This document shows, in pieces, positions 1 to 7,263 of a stretch of 16,198 nt of DNA; position 1 is the first letter of the stretch; the number at the start of each line of letters is the position of its first letter. Source of the DNA: Campylobacteraceae bacterium (lineage in GTDB: Bacteria; Campylobacterota; Campylobacteria; Campylobacterales; Sulfurospirillaceae); NCBI GenBank assembly GCA_019162915.1, contig JAFLKZ010000013.1, positions 11,762 to 27,959 of the forward strand, read 5' to 3'. A program made the translations under genes and the position numbers. Below the pieces are notes generated by a model. The model had not been told where the DNA came from. It saw only the letters and a list, made by a program, of their open reading frames with translations, and ran no database searches.

Positions 1-1900
1 GAATGAGTGCTTTGGTCGTATCGAACAAAAAGTTTGCTAACGCTTTAGCACTTTGTGTTTTTCCTACACCCGTTGGACCTAAAAAGAGAAAACTTCCGAT
101 GGGTTTATTGCTCTCGCTTAAGCCCGCTTTATTACGTTTGATGGCGCGTCCTATCGCTTTAATTGCAGCGTCTTGTCCAACCACTTCTTTTCTAAGATAC
201 TCTTCGACTGCTAACACTTTTGTTTTTTCACCTTGGAGCATTTTATTGACCGGAATTCCTGTCCATTTACTCACTATGGTGGCTATCATCTCTTCATCGA
301 CACTATTTTTCAAAAGTGTTCCAGAAGCTACCATTTTTTCCCATTTTTGTTTTAACTCTTCTTCACTTTTGGCAAGTTCAGGGAGTTTTCCATACTCTAT
401 TTCAGCTGCTTTGTTAAAGTCACTATTTTTCTTTGCATTTTCAGCTTCTCGCCTGAGTGTTTCAGCTTTTGTTTTAAGAGAGGCAATATCATTAAAAACA
501 CTTTTTTCAGTTTCAAACTGAATTTCAAGGGCATTTCTCTTCTCTTTAGCATCACTGAGTTCTTTTTCTATCACTTTAATTCTGTCTTCGTTTTTCTTGT
601 TTTTTTCCATCAAAAGCGCTTCTTTTTCAACCATCAACGTACCCATAACTCTTTTGATACGGCTAAGTTCAGTTGGCTCACTTTCTATCTGCATCTTAAG
701 CTCTGCTGCTGCTTCGTCAATAAGGTCAATTGCTTTGTCTGGTAAAAATCTATCACTAATATAACGGCTACTAAGCTTTGCCGCCGCAATCAGCGCTGAA
801 TCCATAATCGTCACATGATGATGTGCTTCAAGGCTTTCCTTAATTCCTCTCAAAATCTGCAATGCTTCATTAATCGTTGGTTCATTAACCGTAATGGGCT
901 GAAATCGTCTTTGAAGAGCCGTATCTTTTTCAAAATATTTGCGATACTCTTTAAGTGTTGTTGCACCAATGGCATGTAGTTCACCACGTGCCAGTGCAGG
1001 TTTAAGAATATTAGCAGCGTCCATACTTCCCTCACTAGCACCGGCTCCCACGATAGTGTGAATTTCATCAATAAAAAGAATGATATTTCCACTTTTTTTC
1101 ACTTCGTCAATAACTGCTTTAAGTCTATCTTCAAACTCCCCTCGATACTTTGCACCAGCGATAAGAGCACTCATGTCGAGCGCTACCACGCTTTTATTTT
1201 GAAGGCTAAGCGGTACATCATTGTGTGCAATTTTAAGGGCTAATCCCTCTGCAATAGCAGTCTTTCCCGTTCCAGGTTCACCTATCAAAATAGGATTGTT
1301 CTTAGATTTACGAATTAAAATCTGCATCATACGGTGAATTTCTTCATCTCTCCCAATCACAGGGTCAAGCTTTCCCTCATTGGCAAGTTTCGTAAGATTA
1401 ATCCCATATTTTTCAAGCGCTTCAAGGTTTTCATCGCTACTTTGTTTATCTATCTTTTTTCCACCACGAAGTGCTTCTAAATTCTTTTTAAATTCAGAAA
1501 TATTGAGGTATTTACTAAAAATCTTTTTCAGGGGATCAGTATCAATATTGGCAAGTAACCACGTATCTACGGAGAGATAACTGTCTCCTTTTTGTTTCAT
1601 CAACCCTTCTGCTCTTTGTAAAGAATCAACCAAGTTTTTAGATATCTTAATACTCTCTTTTGTGACTTGCGAAGCTGTTGGTAGATTTTTTACTTCACTT
1701 TTCATCTCAAGCTCAATAGCCGTTTTATCAATATTCATCTTGTTTAATACTTGATTGAGGATTGAATTTGAATTCGTAATAAGTCCCCAGCTTACATGTA
1801 AAGGGGTTGATTCTGGGTTTTTGGTGTGGAGTGCCAGACTAATCGAGCTTTCTATCGCTTCTCTCATTTGATTGGTTAATTGTTCAAATAGTGAGTTCAT
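1..1900 (-). CDS. clpB: ClpB protein disaggregase (Hsp100), 5' part, runs off left edge
   Basis: ATP-driven cytoplasmic disaggregase that works with DnaK/DnaJ/GrpE to rescue aggregated proteins after heat stress. I translated the minus strand from the ATG at 1900-1898; the frame stays open for 633 codons to the window edge, roughly three quarters of the usual ~860 residues. Visible in order: Clp N domain (about 1-145); NBD1 with Walker A GEPGTGKT (207-214), pore loop KYRGEFE (251-257, Tyr252), Walker B FIDE (276-279) and arginine finger in RRF (331-333); a Lys/Glu-rich coiled-coil middle domain (about 400-525) typical of ClpB rather than ClpA/C; then KWTGIPV and NBD2 Walker A GPTGVGKT (608-615). 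The residues after it (QSAK) differ from the common ELAK; I think this is usual in this phylum but cannot verify it. AAGGAG lies just upstream of the ATG. Divergent from the protease gene, with its own promoter. Confidence 0.97.
   Translation of the reverse strand, partial: MNSLFEQLTNQMREAIESSISLALHTKNPESTPLHVSWGLITNSNSILNQVLNKMNIDKTAIELEMKSEVKNLPTASQVTKESIKISKNLVDSLQRAEGLMKQKGDSYLSVDTWLLANIDTDPLKKIFSKYLNISEFKKNLEALRGGKKIDKQSSDENLEALEKYGINLTKLANEGKLDPVIGRDEEIHRMMQILIRKSKNNPILIGEPGTGKTAIAEGLALKIAHNDVPLSLQNKSVVALDMSALIAGAKYRGEFEDRLKAVIDEVKKSGNIILFIDEIHTIVGAGASEGSMDAANILKPALARGELHAIGATTLKEYRKYFEKDTALQRRFQPITVNEPTINEALQILRGIKESLEAHHHVTIMDSALIAAAKLSSRYISDRFLPDKAIDLIDEAAAELKMQIESEPTELSRIKRVMGTLMVEKEALLMEKNKKNEDRIKVIEKELSDAKEKRNALEIQFETEKSVFNDIASLKTKAETLRREAENAKKNSDFNKAAEIEYGKLPELAKSEEELKQKWEKMVASGTLLKNSVDEEMIATIVSKWTGIPVNKMLQGEKTKVLAVEEYLRKEVVGQDAAIKAIGRAIKRNKAGLSESNKPIGSFLFLGPTGVGKTQSAKALANFLFDTTKALI
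1792..1801. repeat. TTACATGTAA palindrome copy 1
   Basis: Inside clpB, encoding Leu-His-Val in PLHVSWG of the N domain. This residue string is naturally near-conserved in ClpB (PEHLLLAL-type position), so selection on protein could contribute here. Confidence 0.85.
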
Positions 1901-1924
1901 AGTATCTCCTTTTTATTTTTTATA

Positions 1925-1953
1925 ATTGTACAACTTTAGTCTATTAGCGTCAA
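1925..1953 (-). promoter_or_regulatory. Sigma70-type promoter of clpB
   Basis: Read on the minus strand: -35 TTGACG (1953-1948), a 17-base spacer, and -10 TACAAT (1930-1925). Both boxes are close to consensus, and the predicted start lies about 20 bases before the clpB ATG. Such a clear -35 box is uncommon in Campylobacterota, where usually only the -10 is recognisable. A strong housekeeping promoter under repressor control is the usual arrangement for clpB in this group. Confidence 0.75.
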
Positions 1954-1954
1954 G
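1934..1954. promoter_or_regulatory. HAIR-like operator (candidate HspR site) at the clpB promoter
   Basis: The plus strand reads CTTTAGT, 7 bases, CGTCAAG. The HspR-associated inverted repeat (HAIR) is CTTGAGT-N7-ACTCAAG, so 11 of 14 half-site bases match with the exact 7-base spacing. The site covers the -35 box and most of the spacer of the clpB promoter, where a repressor would block polymerase. HspR is the known repressor of clpB and other chaperone operons in Campylobacter and Helicobacter. No hspR gene lies in this window, so the regulator is inferred. Confidence 0.6.
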
Positions 1955-1970
1955 TTTATTTAGCAATACA

Positions 1971-1985
1971 GCATTACTTTAATGC
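1971..1985. repeat. Short inverted repeat GCATTA-N3-TAATGC
   Basis: Perfect 6-base arms (1971-1976 and 1980-1985) around CTT, lying upstream of the clpB -35 box. Size and position fit a small operator, but I do not recognise the motif and the arms are short enough to arise by chance. Confidence 0.3.
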
Positions 1986-2018
1986 AATATATCACATTAT
2001 ATTTTATAAAAATGATAT

Positions 2019-2055
2019 AAATTTCTATAAATCTATCGACTATTTATAGAAATTT
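2019..2055. repeat. Perfect 13-bp inverted repeat upstream of the protease promoter
   Basis: Left arm AAATTTCTATAAA (2019-2031), an 11-base spacer, right arm TTTATAGAAATTT (2043-2055). The right arm runs over where the -35 region of the TATAAT box at 2070-2075 would lie, so a bound protein could control the protease/purine operon. The 24-base centre-to-centre distance suggests a dimer, or two dimers, contacting DNA about two helical turns apart. The regulator is unknown. Confidence 0.5.
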
Positions 2056-2069
2056 TAGGGAAATTAAAC

Positions 2070-2075
2070 TATAAT
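2070..2075 (+). promoter_or_regulatory. -10 box (TATAAT) for the ctpA-purCSQ operon
   Basis: A perfect TATAAT lies 58 bases before the protease ATG in an AT-rich tract, with no good -35 box, as is typical for Campylobacterota sigma70 promoters. Transcription would start near 2081-2083, immediately before the leader hairpin at 2082-2103. Confidence 0.6.
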
Positions 2076-2081
2076 CAGCGC

Positions 2082-2114
2082 CTAGATAACAAACACTATC
2101 TAGTATCATTTTTT
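2082..2114 (+). promoter_or_regulatory. Leader hairpin followed by T6 in the protease 5' UTR
   Basis: CTAGATA (2082-2088), an 8-base loop and TATCTAG (2097-2103) form a perfect 7-bp stem. Five bases later comes a run of six T (2109-2114), directly before the GGGGAG ribosome site (2115-2120). It would sit at the extreme 5' end of the transcript. With only two G-C pairs the stem is weak. It could be a 5' stabiliser, a weak attenuator or an operator. Confidence 0.35.
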
Positions 2115-2133
2115 GGGGAGCAATATATATATT

Positions 2134-3459
2134 ATGAAACATTTAAAATTTGCCACTGTTGGCTTTATATTCACGATTTTAGGCCTCTCAACACTCCTTT
2201 CATCAACACTTTTTGCTGAGAATGGAGACAATGATAAAAGTCGACTAGCTTCACTTGCAAAATTCACAAGAGTTTTAGCAACGATTGAAAAATACTATGT
2301 CGATGATATCAAAATTGATGAAATCGTCAAAAAATCTATTGAGGGAATGCTTTCAAATTTAGATGCACACTCCTCTTATCTTGACGCTAAACATTATAAA
2401 GATTTAAAAATTCAAACAGAAGGTGAATTTGGAGGTCTTGGCATTACCGTTGGTCAAAAAGATGGTGCACTGACAGTTATCGCTCCAATGGAAGGTACTC
2501 CTGCAGATAAAGCAGGTGTTAAAGCCGGAGATATAATCCTTAAAATAGACAAACAATCAACACTCAGTATGACCATTGATGAAGCTGTTAATCTTATGCG
2601 CGGAAAACCTAAAACAGGTATTGAACTAACGCTCGTGAGAGATGGGGAAACAAAACCTTTAACTATTAGTATCATCAGAGATATTATTAAAATCGAATCT
2701 GTTTATTCTAAAATGGTTGAAAACGAAAATATTTTATATGTCCGTGTCGTCAGTTTTGATAAAAATATTGTAAGCGATGTTCAAGATGCTATCAGTAAAC
2801 GTAAAAATCTTAAAGGTATTATCGTCGATATGAGAAATAATCCAGGTGGATTACTCAATCAAGCAGTTGGACTGGTAGATTTGTTTGTGGAAGAAGGAAT
2901 TATTGTTTCACAAAAAGGACGTGTTGAATCTGAGAATGCTGAATACAAAGCTACAAAATCAGGCACCGTTACCAAAACACCACTTGTTGTTCTTGTTAAT
3001 GGAGGAAGTGCAAGTGCAAGTGAAATCGTTGCAGGATCACTTCAAGACCATAAAAGAGCTGTTATTGTAGGCGAAAAAACATTTGGAAAAGGTAGTGTAC
3101 AAGCAGTACTTCCTGTGGTTGATGATGAAGCGATACGACTTACTATTGCGAGATATTATTTACCAAGTGGTAGAACTATACAAGCCGTAGGCGTTACACC
3201 TGATGTTGTTGTATATCCTGGTGAAGTACCGCACAAAACCAATGAATTTGCTGTTAAAGAAAAAGATTTAAAAAAACACCTTGAGGGTGAATTGAAAAAA
3301 GTCGATGAGACAAAAGACAAAACAAAAAGTAAAGCAAAAGACAAAGAGCAAGAGAGTATAAAAATAGAAAAAGAAGATATGAGCAGTGAAGGGTTACTCA
3401 AAGACTTACAACTCAAAAGTGCTGTTGATATCATCAAAGTACTATCCATTAAAAAATAA
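2134..3459 (+). CDS. ctpA: S41 family C-terminal processing protease (CtpA/Prc type), exported
   Basis: Periplasmic serine protease that clips C-terminal tails of exported proteins. The 441-residue product has a signal peptide (positive N-end, hydrophobic 6-27, cleavage near FAEN). A PDZ domain spans about 95-185, with GGLGITV and the GVKAGDIILKID loop. The S41 core follows with DMRNNPGG (232-239), GGSASASE (290-297) and TFGKGSVQ (316-323). Spacing matches the E. coli Prc triad: Ser294, Lys319, Gln323. The tail (about 375-420) is unusually Lys/Glu/Asp-rich. I chose the ATG at 2134 because the in-frame TTG at 2113 lies at or before the GGGGAG ribosome site; the 13-base spacing is longer than usual. 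First gene of the purine operon, an order I remember from C. jejuni. Its physiological substrate is not evident. Confidence 0.92.
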   Translation: MKHLKFATVGFIFTILGLSTLLSSTLFAENGDNDKSRLASLAKFTRVLATIEKYYVDDIKIDEIVKKSIEGMLSNLDAHSSYLDAKHYKDLKIQTEGEFGGLGITVGQKDGALTVIAPMEGTPADKAGVKAGDIILKIDKQSTLSMTIDEAVNLMRGKPKTGIELTLVRDGETKPLTISIIRDIIKIESVYSKMVENENILYVRVVSFDKNIVSDVQDAISKRKNLKGIIVDMRNNPGGLLNQAVGLVDLFVEEGIIVSQKGRVESENAEYKATKSGTVTKTPLVVLVNGGSASASEIVAGSLQDHKRAVIVGEKTFGKGSVQAVLPVVDDEAIRLTIARYYLPSGRTIQAVGVTPDVVVYPGEVPHKTNEFAVKEKDLKKHLEGELKKVDETKDKTKSKAKDKEQESIKIEKEDMSSEGLLKDLQLKSAVDIIKVLSIKK

Positions 3460-3474
3460 ACCAAGGAGAAAAGT

Positions 3475-4185
3475 GTGAACAAAGGTGAATTACTATATGA
3501 AGGAAAAGGCAAAAAGCTTTTTTTAACAGAAGATGAAAATCTCTTAATTTCAGAGTTTAAAGATGACCTAACAGCATTTAATGCAGAAAAAAAAGGCAAT
3601 GAATCTGGTAAAGGTGCACTCAATTGCAAAATAAGCACACAACTTTTTAAACTTTTAGAAAAACATGGCATCCAAACACACCTTGTTAAAACTTTAGATG
3701 ACACACATCAACTTGTCAAAAAAGTAAAAATTATACCTATCGAAGTTGTAGTAAGAAATATTGCTACAGGTTCTTTGTCAAAAAGATTAGGTATTAAAGA
3801 GGGAACTATCCTTCCGTTCACACTGGTTGAATTTTATTATAAAGATGATTCTTTAGGCGATCCTCTTATTAATGATGAACACTGCTTAATGCTCAATCTT
3901 GTCAAAAGCGAATCTGACTTGGAAGAACTCAAAAGATTAGGTCGAGAGATTAACGCTATTATGAAAAGCTTTTTTGCTGAGCGTAAGCTTAAACTAGTCG
4001 ATTTCAAAGTAGAATTTGGTGTCGATAAAGAGGGAAACATCCTTCTTTCAGATGAAATAAGTCCTGATAGTTGTCGTTTTTGGGATGCAGATACCAATGA
4101 AAAACTAGACAAAGATAGATTTAGACAAGGTCTTGGCAATGTCAAAGTTGCTTATGAAGAAGTATTAAATAGAATTTTAAAATAA
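3475..4185 (+). CDS. purC: Phosphoribosylaminoimidazole-succinocarboxamide synthase (SAICAR synthetase)
   Basis: Cytoplasmic enzyme joining CAIR and aspartate with ATP to form SAICAR in purine synthesis. The product has 236 residues, the normal length for a monofunctional bacterial PurC. Recognisable segments: LLYEGKGKKLF near the N-terminus (ATP-site strand), the central VVRNIATGSLSKRLG, and near the C-terminus LVDFKVEFG and LSDEISPDSCRFWD, which form the ATP/metal/substrate site. Start is GTG at 3475, six bases after AAGGAG (3463-3468); another GTG at 3473 is out of frame. It follows the protease stop by 15 bases and precedes purS by 21, so it is co-transcribed. Confidence 0.97.
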   Translation: MNKGELLYEGKGKKLFLTEDENLLISEFKDDLTAFNAEKKGNESGKGALNCKISTQLFKLLEKHGIQTHLVKTLDDTHQLVKKVKIIPIEVVVRNIATGSLSKRLGIKEGTILPFTLVEFYYKDDSLGDPLINDEHCLMLNLVKSESDLEELKRLGREINAIMKSFFAERKLKLVDFKVEFGVDKEGNILLSDEISPDSCRFWDADTNEKLDKDRFRQGLGNVKVAYEEVLNRILK

Positions 4186-4206
4186 CAAGAAAAGGAATCT
4201 ATAAAT

Positions 4207-4452
4207 ATGAGAGTTATTGTCAATATTCAACTAAAAGAAGGCGTTTTAGATCCTCAAGGAAAAGCTGTACATCACGCTCTTTCTTCTTTGAAATTTAATG
4301 AAGTGCAAGAAGTAAGAATCGGCAAACAAATCATATTAGATATCAATGAAACTGATAAAAAAGTAGCACTTGAGAGAGTTCAAGTAATGTGTGAAGAGCT
4401 TCTTGCTAATACCGTTATTGAAAACTACACTATAGATTTTCCAGCATGCTAG
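4207..4452 (+). CDS. purS: Phosphoribosylformylglycinamidine synthase subunit PurS
   Basis: Small structural subunit of the three-part FGAM synthase (PurL-PurS-PurQ) found in bacteria with a short PurL. It bridges the glutaminase and synthetase subunits so that ammonia can pass between them. The 81 residues match the family length, with the typical opening V-X-I-X-LKEGVLDPQGKAVHHAL and a conserved VRIGK strand near the middle. AAAGGA (4191-4196) precedes the ATG. Its last seven bases overlap purQ, so the two subunits are probably made in balanced amounts. purL is not in this window. Confidence 0.95.
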   Translation: MRVIVNIQLKEGVLDPQGKAVHHALSSLKFNEVQEVRIGKQIILDINETDKKVALERVQVMCEELLANTVIENYTIDFPAC

Positions 4453-5117
4453 TAGCCGTTATTGTATTTCCAGGCACGAACTGTGAAATAGATACCAAAT
4501 ATGCTTTTGAAAAGTTAGGACAAGATGTTGTTCTAGTTTTTCACAAAGAAGAGCATTTACCAAAGGGAACTAATCTTGTAGTCCTACCTGGTGGTTTTAG
4601 TTATGGAGATTACCTTAGAAGCGCTGCCATAGCAAAATTTTCTCCTATCATGAAAGCAGTTATTTCATTTGCTAATGAAGGGGGAAAAGTACTGGGTATT
4701 TGTAATGGTTTCCAAATGTTATTAGAAGCCCGTTTACTCCCAGGTGCTATGAAACGCAACGAAAATGTGCATTTTATCTCCAAGTTTCAGCACTTAAGAG
4801 TCATCAATAATCATAATGACTTTCTCCAAAAATTAGAAGTTGGTGATATTCTTAACGTTCCTATTGCCCATGGTGAGGGAAGTTATTTTATAGATCAAGA
4901 AGGGTTAAATGAGCTCTACGCTAATGAGCAAGTATTATTAACGTATTGTGATGAAAAGGGTGAGGTTGAAAACCCAAATGGCTCTATTGATGCTATTGCT
5001 TGTATCACAAATAAAAATAAAAATGTCTTTGGCTTAATGCCTCATCCTGAGCGTGCTATTGAAGAGATTTTAGGCTCAAAAGATGGTGTTAAAATGCTTG
5101 AAGGTTTAATAAACTAA
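4446..5117 (+). CDS. purQ: Phosphoribosylformylglycinamidine synthase subunit PurQ (glutaminase)
   Basis: Class I glutamine amidotransferase subunit of FGAM synthase; it releases ammonia from glutamine for the PurL subunit. The 223 residues fit the family. Visible: VIVFPGTNCE at the N-terminus, PGGFSYGDYLRSAAIA (oxyanion region, 48-63), nucleophile Cys86 in GICNGFQ, AHGEGSYF (141-148), and His200/Glu202 in MPHPERA completing the triad. It overlaps purS by seven bases, with no strong ribosome site of its own, which suggests translational coupling. The next gene starts five bases after its stop. Confidence 0.96.
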   Translation: MLVAVIVFPGTNCEIDTKYAFEKLGQDVVLVFHKEEHLPKGTNLVVLPGGFSYGDYLRSAAIAKFSPIMKAVISFANEGGKVLGICNGFQMLLEARLLPGAMKRNENVHFISKFQHLRVINNHNDFLQKLEVGDILNVPIAHGEGSYFIDQEGLNELYANEQVLLTYCDEKGEVENPNGSIDAIACITNKNKNVFGLMPHPERAIEEILGSKDGVKMLEGLIN

Positions 5118-5121
5118 CTTG

Positions 5122-6222
5122 ATGAAGAAATTTCTTATCGCTATTGCACTTACTTTAGTCTTTTTTTCGAACGCTTTTGCACAAGAAGAAACGACTAGAG
5201 TAAGCAATTTTTCACAAAAATCAAAATCACTTTTTCTCTCTTATGAAGAGGTCACTTCTAAAGTCTATGTTGGTCAAATTTTTCCTATCAAAGTGAAAGC
5301 CATCATCGCTAAAGAAGATTTTGATAATGTCATCAATATTTTTACAGAATCCAAAAGTGTAGATATCATCAATCCAGATAGTAAGTGGCAATGGGCGAGT
5401 GAGAATACCTATCATAACACTTTCTATTTCAAAATCAAATCAACCCCACTTACAATGCCTACTTTAACGGTCAATCTTCTCTCCAATAGAGAAACCATTG
5501 AAAGTGAAAAGCTTATTTTGCCTAATATCAATGTAATTCAGCTCAAAAAAGACAACCTATTTAGTAATGTCGTCGCAGACTCACTGAGTGTCAAAAAATA
5601 TAAAACAACAACCTTTGACAATAAAAATCTCATCATTGTGCTAGAGATAGAAGCAACAAACTCCAATCTTAAAGATTTTTCTCTTAGTAGCATTCAAAAA
5701 AATAGTGTTGATTCTTTTGTAGATAATCCACCTACACAAAAAATATACTATTACGCTATTATCCCAAACTATCAAAAGACATTTGCGTTTACCTATTTTA
5801 ATTTACCAACCAATAAATTTGTCAAAAGTACTCTGCCTGTACTGATCGAAAGTGATGAAGTTAGCACACAACTAGGACTTAATCCCAAAGAGAGTATTTT
5901 CGAATTTTATAAAAGTATCGCTTATGGTGTGGCAGCATTTTTATTTTTTATTATAGGTATAAAAAGAAGAAGTATTTTCTTTTTACTGGTTGCGCTTCTT
6001 TTTTTAGGACTCTATTTTATCGACAAAAATCCTTTAAATGATGCAACGCTTAAAGCAAATAGTAATGTTATGATACTTCCGACCGAAAAATCTACTGTCT
6101 TTTTAACAACTTCTAAAGCTTTACAAATAGAAAAACTAGGGGAGCGAGATAACTATATAAAAGTTTTACTTCCTGATGGAAAAATTGGATGGACTCAAAA
6201 TGAAAATATTATCAAAAATTAG
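5122..6222 (+). CDS. Exported membrane protein with C-terminal SH3-like domain, function unknown
   Basis: 366 residues. Signal peptide MKKFLIAIALTLVFFSNAFA (1-20), then a beta-rich region of about 240 residues with no motif I recognise. Two membrane helices (about 266-280 and 284-300) are separated by a basic IKRRS turn that should face the cytoplasm. A C-terminal bacterial SH3-like domain (about 312-366) contains SNVMILP, the LGERDNYIKVLLPDGKIGW core and a final strand. Both soluble parts should therefore be periplasmic. The overall plan loosely resembles BatD-type proteins, but similarity is weak. ATG at 5122 is preferred over the TTG at 5119 because it begins the signal peptide; the start follows purQ by four bases with no clear ribosome site. 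I recall a similarly placed periplasmic protein (Cj0515) between purQ and plsC in Campylobacter. A cell-envelope role is an inference from architecture. Confidence 0.8.
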   Translation: MKKFLIAIALTLVFFSNAFAQEETTRVSNFSQKSKSLFLSYEEVTSKVYVGQIFPIKVKAIIAKEDFDNVINIFTESKSVDIINPDSKWQWASENTYHNTFYFKIKSTPLTMPTLTVNLLSNRETIESEKLILPNINVIQLKKDNLFSNVVADSLSVKKYKTTTFDNKNLIIVLEIEATNSNLKDFSLSSIQKNSVDSFVDNPPTQKIYYYAIIPNYQKTFAFTYFNLPTNKFVKSTLPVLIESDEVSTQLGLNPKESIFEFYKSIAYGVAAFLFFIIGIKRRSIFFLLVALLFLGLYFIDKNPLNDATLKANSNVMILPTEKSTVFLTTSKALQIEKLGERDNYIKVLLPDGKIGWTQNENIIKN

Positions 6223-6901
6223 AGGACTCTACACTATTATCGAATTTGTAGTGACGGTTCTTATCGTGATAGTTTTGATGTATATTTTTCCCAAATCAAC
6301 CCATCCTATTAGAAGAGTATGGGCTTTACTGCAAACCTATCTTATGGGCTTCAATATTAAGCAAACAGGTACAGCCTCAAGTGAAGCCAAACTGCTTGTT
6401 ATGAATCATCAAAGCCTTATTGATATCGTAGCTCTTGAGCGTATTTATCCTAAGAATTTATGTTGGATTGCGAAAAAAGAGATTAAAGATATACCACTTT
6501 TTGGGCATATTGTTAACGCTCCAAAGATGATTGATATTGATAGAAAAGACAAACGATCCATCATCAAGATGCTTAAACTCAGCAAAGAGAGAACAGAAGA
6601 AGGAAGAGTGATTGCTATGTTTCCAGAGGGCACGAGAGGTAGTGGAGAGACACTTCTGCCATTTCAAAGTGGCGCAAAGATATTAGCTGAAAAATTAGAC
6701 TTTATCGTTCAACCTGCTATTATTGTTGGAGCAAGATATATTTTCGACTCTAAAAATCTTGATGCACATAGTGGTGATGTCCACATTATCTATCTTGATC
6801 CGATCAATCCCAAAGACGATGAAAACTGGTACAAAAACCTAGAAAAAAATATGCAAGAAAGGCTAGAAATTGAGTTGGCTAACCATCCTCGCTATCGGTA
6901 G
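6200..6901 (+). CDS. plsC: 1-acyl-sn-glycerol-3-phosphate acyltransferase (PlsC family)
   Basis: Inner-membrane enzyme that acylates lysophosphatidic acid to phosphatidic acid, the precursor of all phospholipids. With the start at 6200 it has 233 residues: an N-terminal membrane segment (about 12-30), the catalytic NHQSLID (69-75, His70/Asp75 of the HX4D motif), IDIDRKD (111-117), and the substrate-binding PEGTRG (142-147), followed by PFQSGAK. I chose ATG 6200 over ATG 6176 because GGATGGA sits just upstream and the protein then starts directly before the membrane segment. It overlaps the preceding gene by 23 bases and the following one by 32, so translation is probably coupled. Confidence 0.93.
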   Translation: MKILSKIRGLYTIIEFVVTVLIVIVLMYIFPKSTHPIRRVWALLQTYLMGFNIKQTGTASSEAKLLVMNHQSLIDIVALERIYPKNLCWIAKKEIKDIPLFGHIVNAPKMIDIDRKDKRSIIKMLKLSKERTEEGRVIAMFPEGTRGSGETLLPFQSGAKILAEKLDFIVQPAIIVGARYIFDSKNLDAHSGDVHIIYLDPINPKDDENWYKNLEKNMQERLEIELANHPRYR

Positions 6902-7256
6902 TGGTGGATTTTTAGGCTCTGTTCTTCGAGCTTATCTTAATGGTATTGTAAACAAACATTTACCCCATGATTTACCTTTTGGGACACTGGGTGTTAACCT
7001 GATTGGCAGTCTTCTCATCGGTGTACTTTTTGCATTTTTTACCTATACAACACTCTTTTCAACGCCTGTTAAATCTTTTTTAACGACGGGTATTTTAGGA
7101 GGACTCACTACTTTTTCAACTTTTGCCCTTGAAACATTTTGGCTTTTCAATCAAGGAAGTCTCATGTTAGGTATCGCTAATACACTTTTAAATGTTTTAG
7201 GAACTATTATAGCAGCAGGAAGTGGTTTTAAAATAACCGAATTTTTGCTAAAATAA
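6870..7256 (+). CDS. crcB: Fluoride channel CrcB/Fluc
   Basis: Small dual-topology membrane protein that dimerises and exports fluoride. The 128 residues have four hydrophobic helices and every family signature: GGFLGSVLR (12-20), PFGTLGVNLIGS (36-47, with pore Asn43), and GILGGLTTFSTF (74-85) carrying the central Na+ site and the Phe82/Phe85 fluoride-lining pair at the same numbers as in the well-studied Bordetella channel. The start is a TTG at 6870, seven bases after AAAGG (6858-6862), so the first 32 bases lie inside plsC; no in-frame ATG would leave the first helix intact. Because the upstream region is coding, there is no space for the usual fluoride riboswitch, and expression should follow the operon promoter. 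Confidence 0.94.
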   Translation: MSWLTILAIGSGGFLGSVLRAYLNGIVNKHLPHDLPFGTLGVNLIGSLLIGVLFAFFTYTTLFSTPVKSFLTTGILGGLTTFSTFALETFWLFNQGSLMLGIANTLLNVLGTIIAAGSGFKITEFLLK

Positions 7257-7263
7257 CACAAAA

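Larger units (their letters stand above)
1901..2133. promoter_or_regulatory. Divergent clpB / ctpA intergenic regulatory region
   Basis: This 233-base, very AT-rich gap separates the divergent starts of clpB and the protease. It has no plausible gene. It holds a clpB promoter with an overlapping inverted repeat, two more inverted repeats, a TATAAT box facing the protease, and a short leader hairpin. Each is listed separately. Confidence 0.8.

Noticed and set aside
3..521. 172-codon open frame on the plus strand
   Set aside because: It lies antisense to clpB, whose minus frame is open throughout and carries the Walker and middle-domain motifs; the plus-strand product is a Ser/Leu/Phe-rich shadow.
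2113..2133. Upstream TTG start for the protease
   Set aside because: This start would put the GGGGAG ribosome site inside the gene and push the signal peptide's positive end inward; ATG at 2134 is better despite long spacing.
3156..3704. 182-codon minus-strand open frame across the ctpA/purC junction
   Set aside because: Antisense to the conserved ends of two confident genes, with a low-complexity Ser/Leu/Phe composition typical of the complement of Lys/Glu-rich coding DNA.
6176..6199. Upstream ATG start for plsC
   Set aside because: It has no ribosome site, and the extra residues are an out-of-frame reading of the SH3 domain's end.
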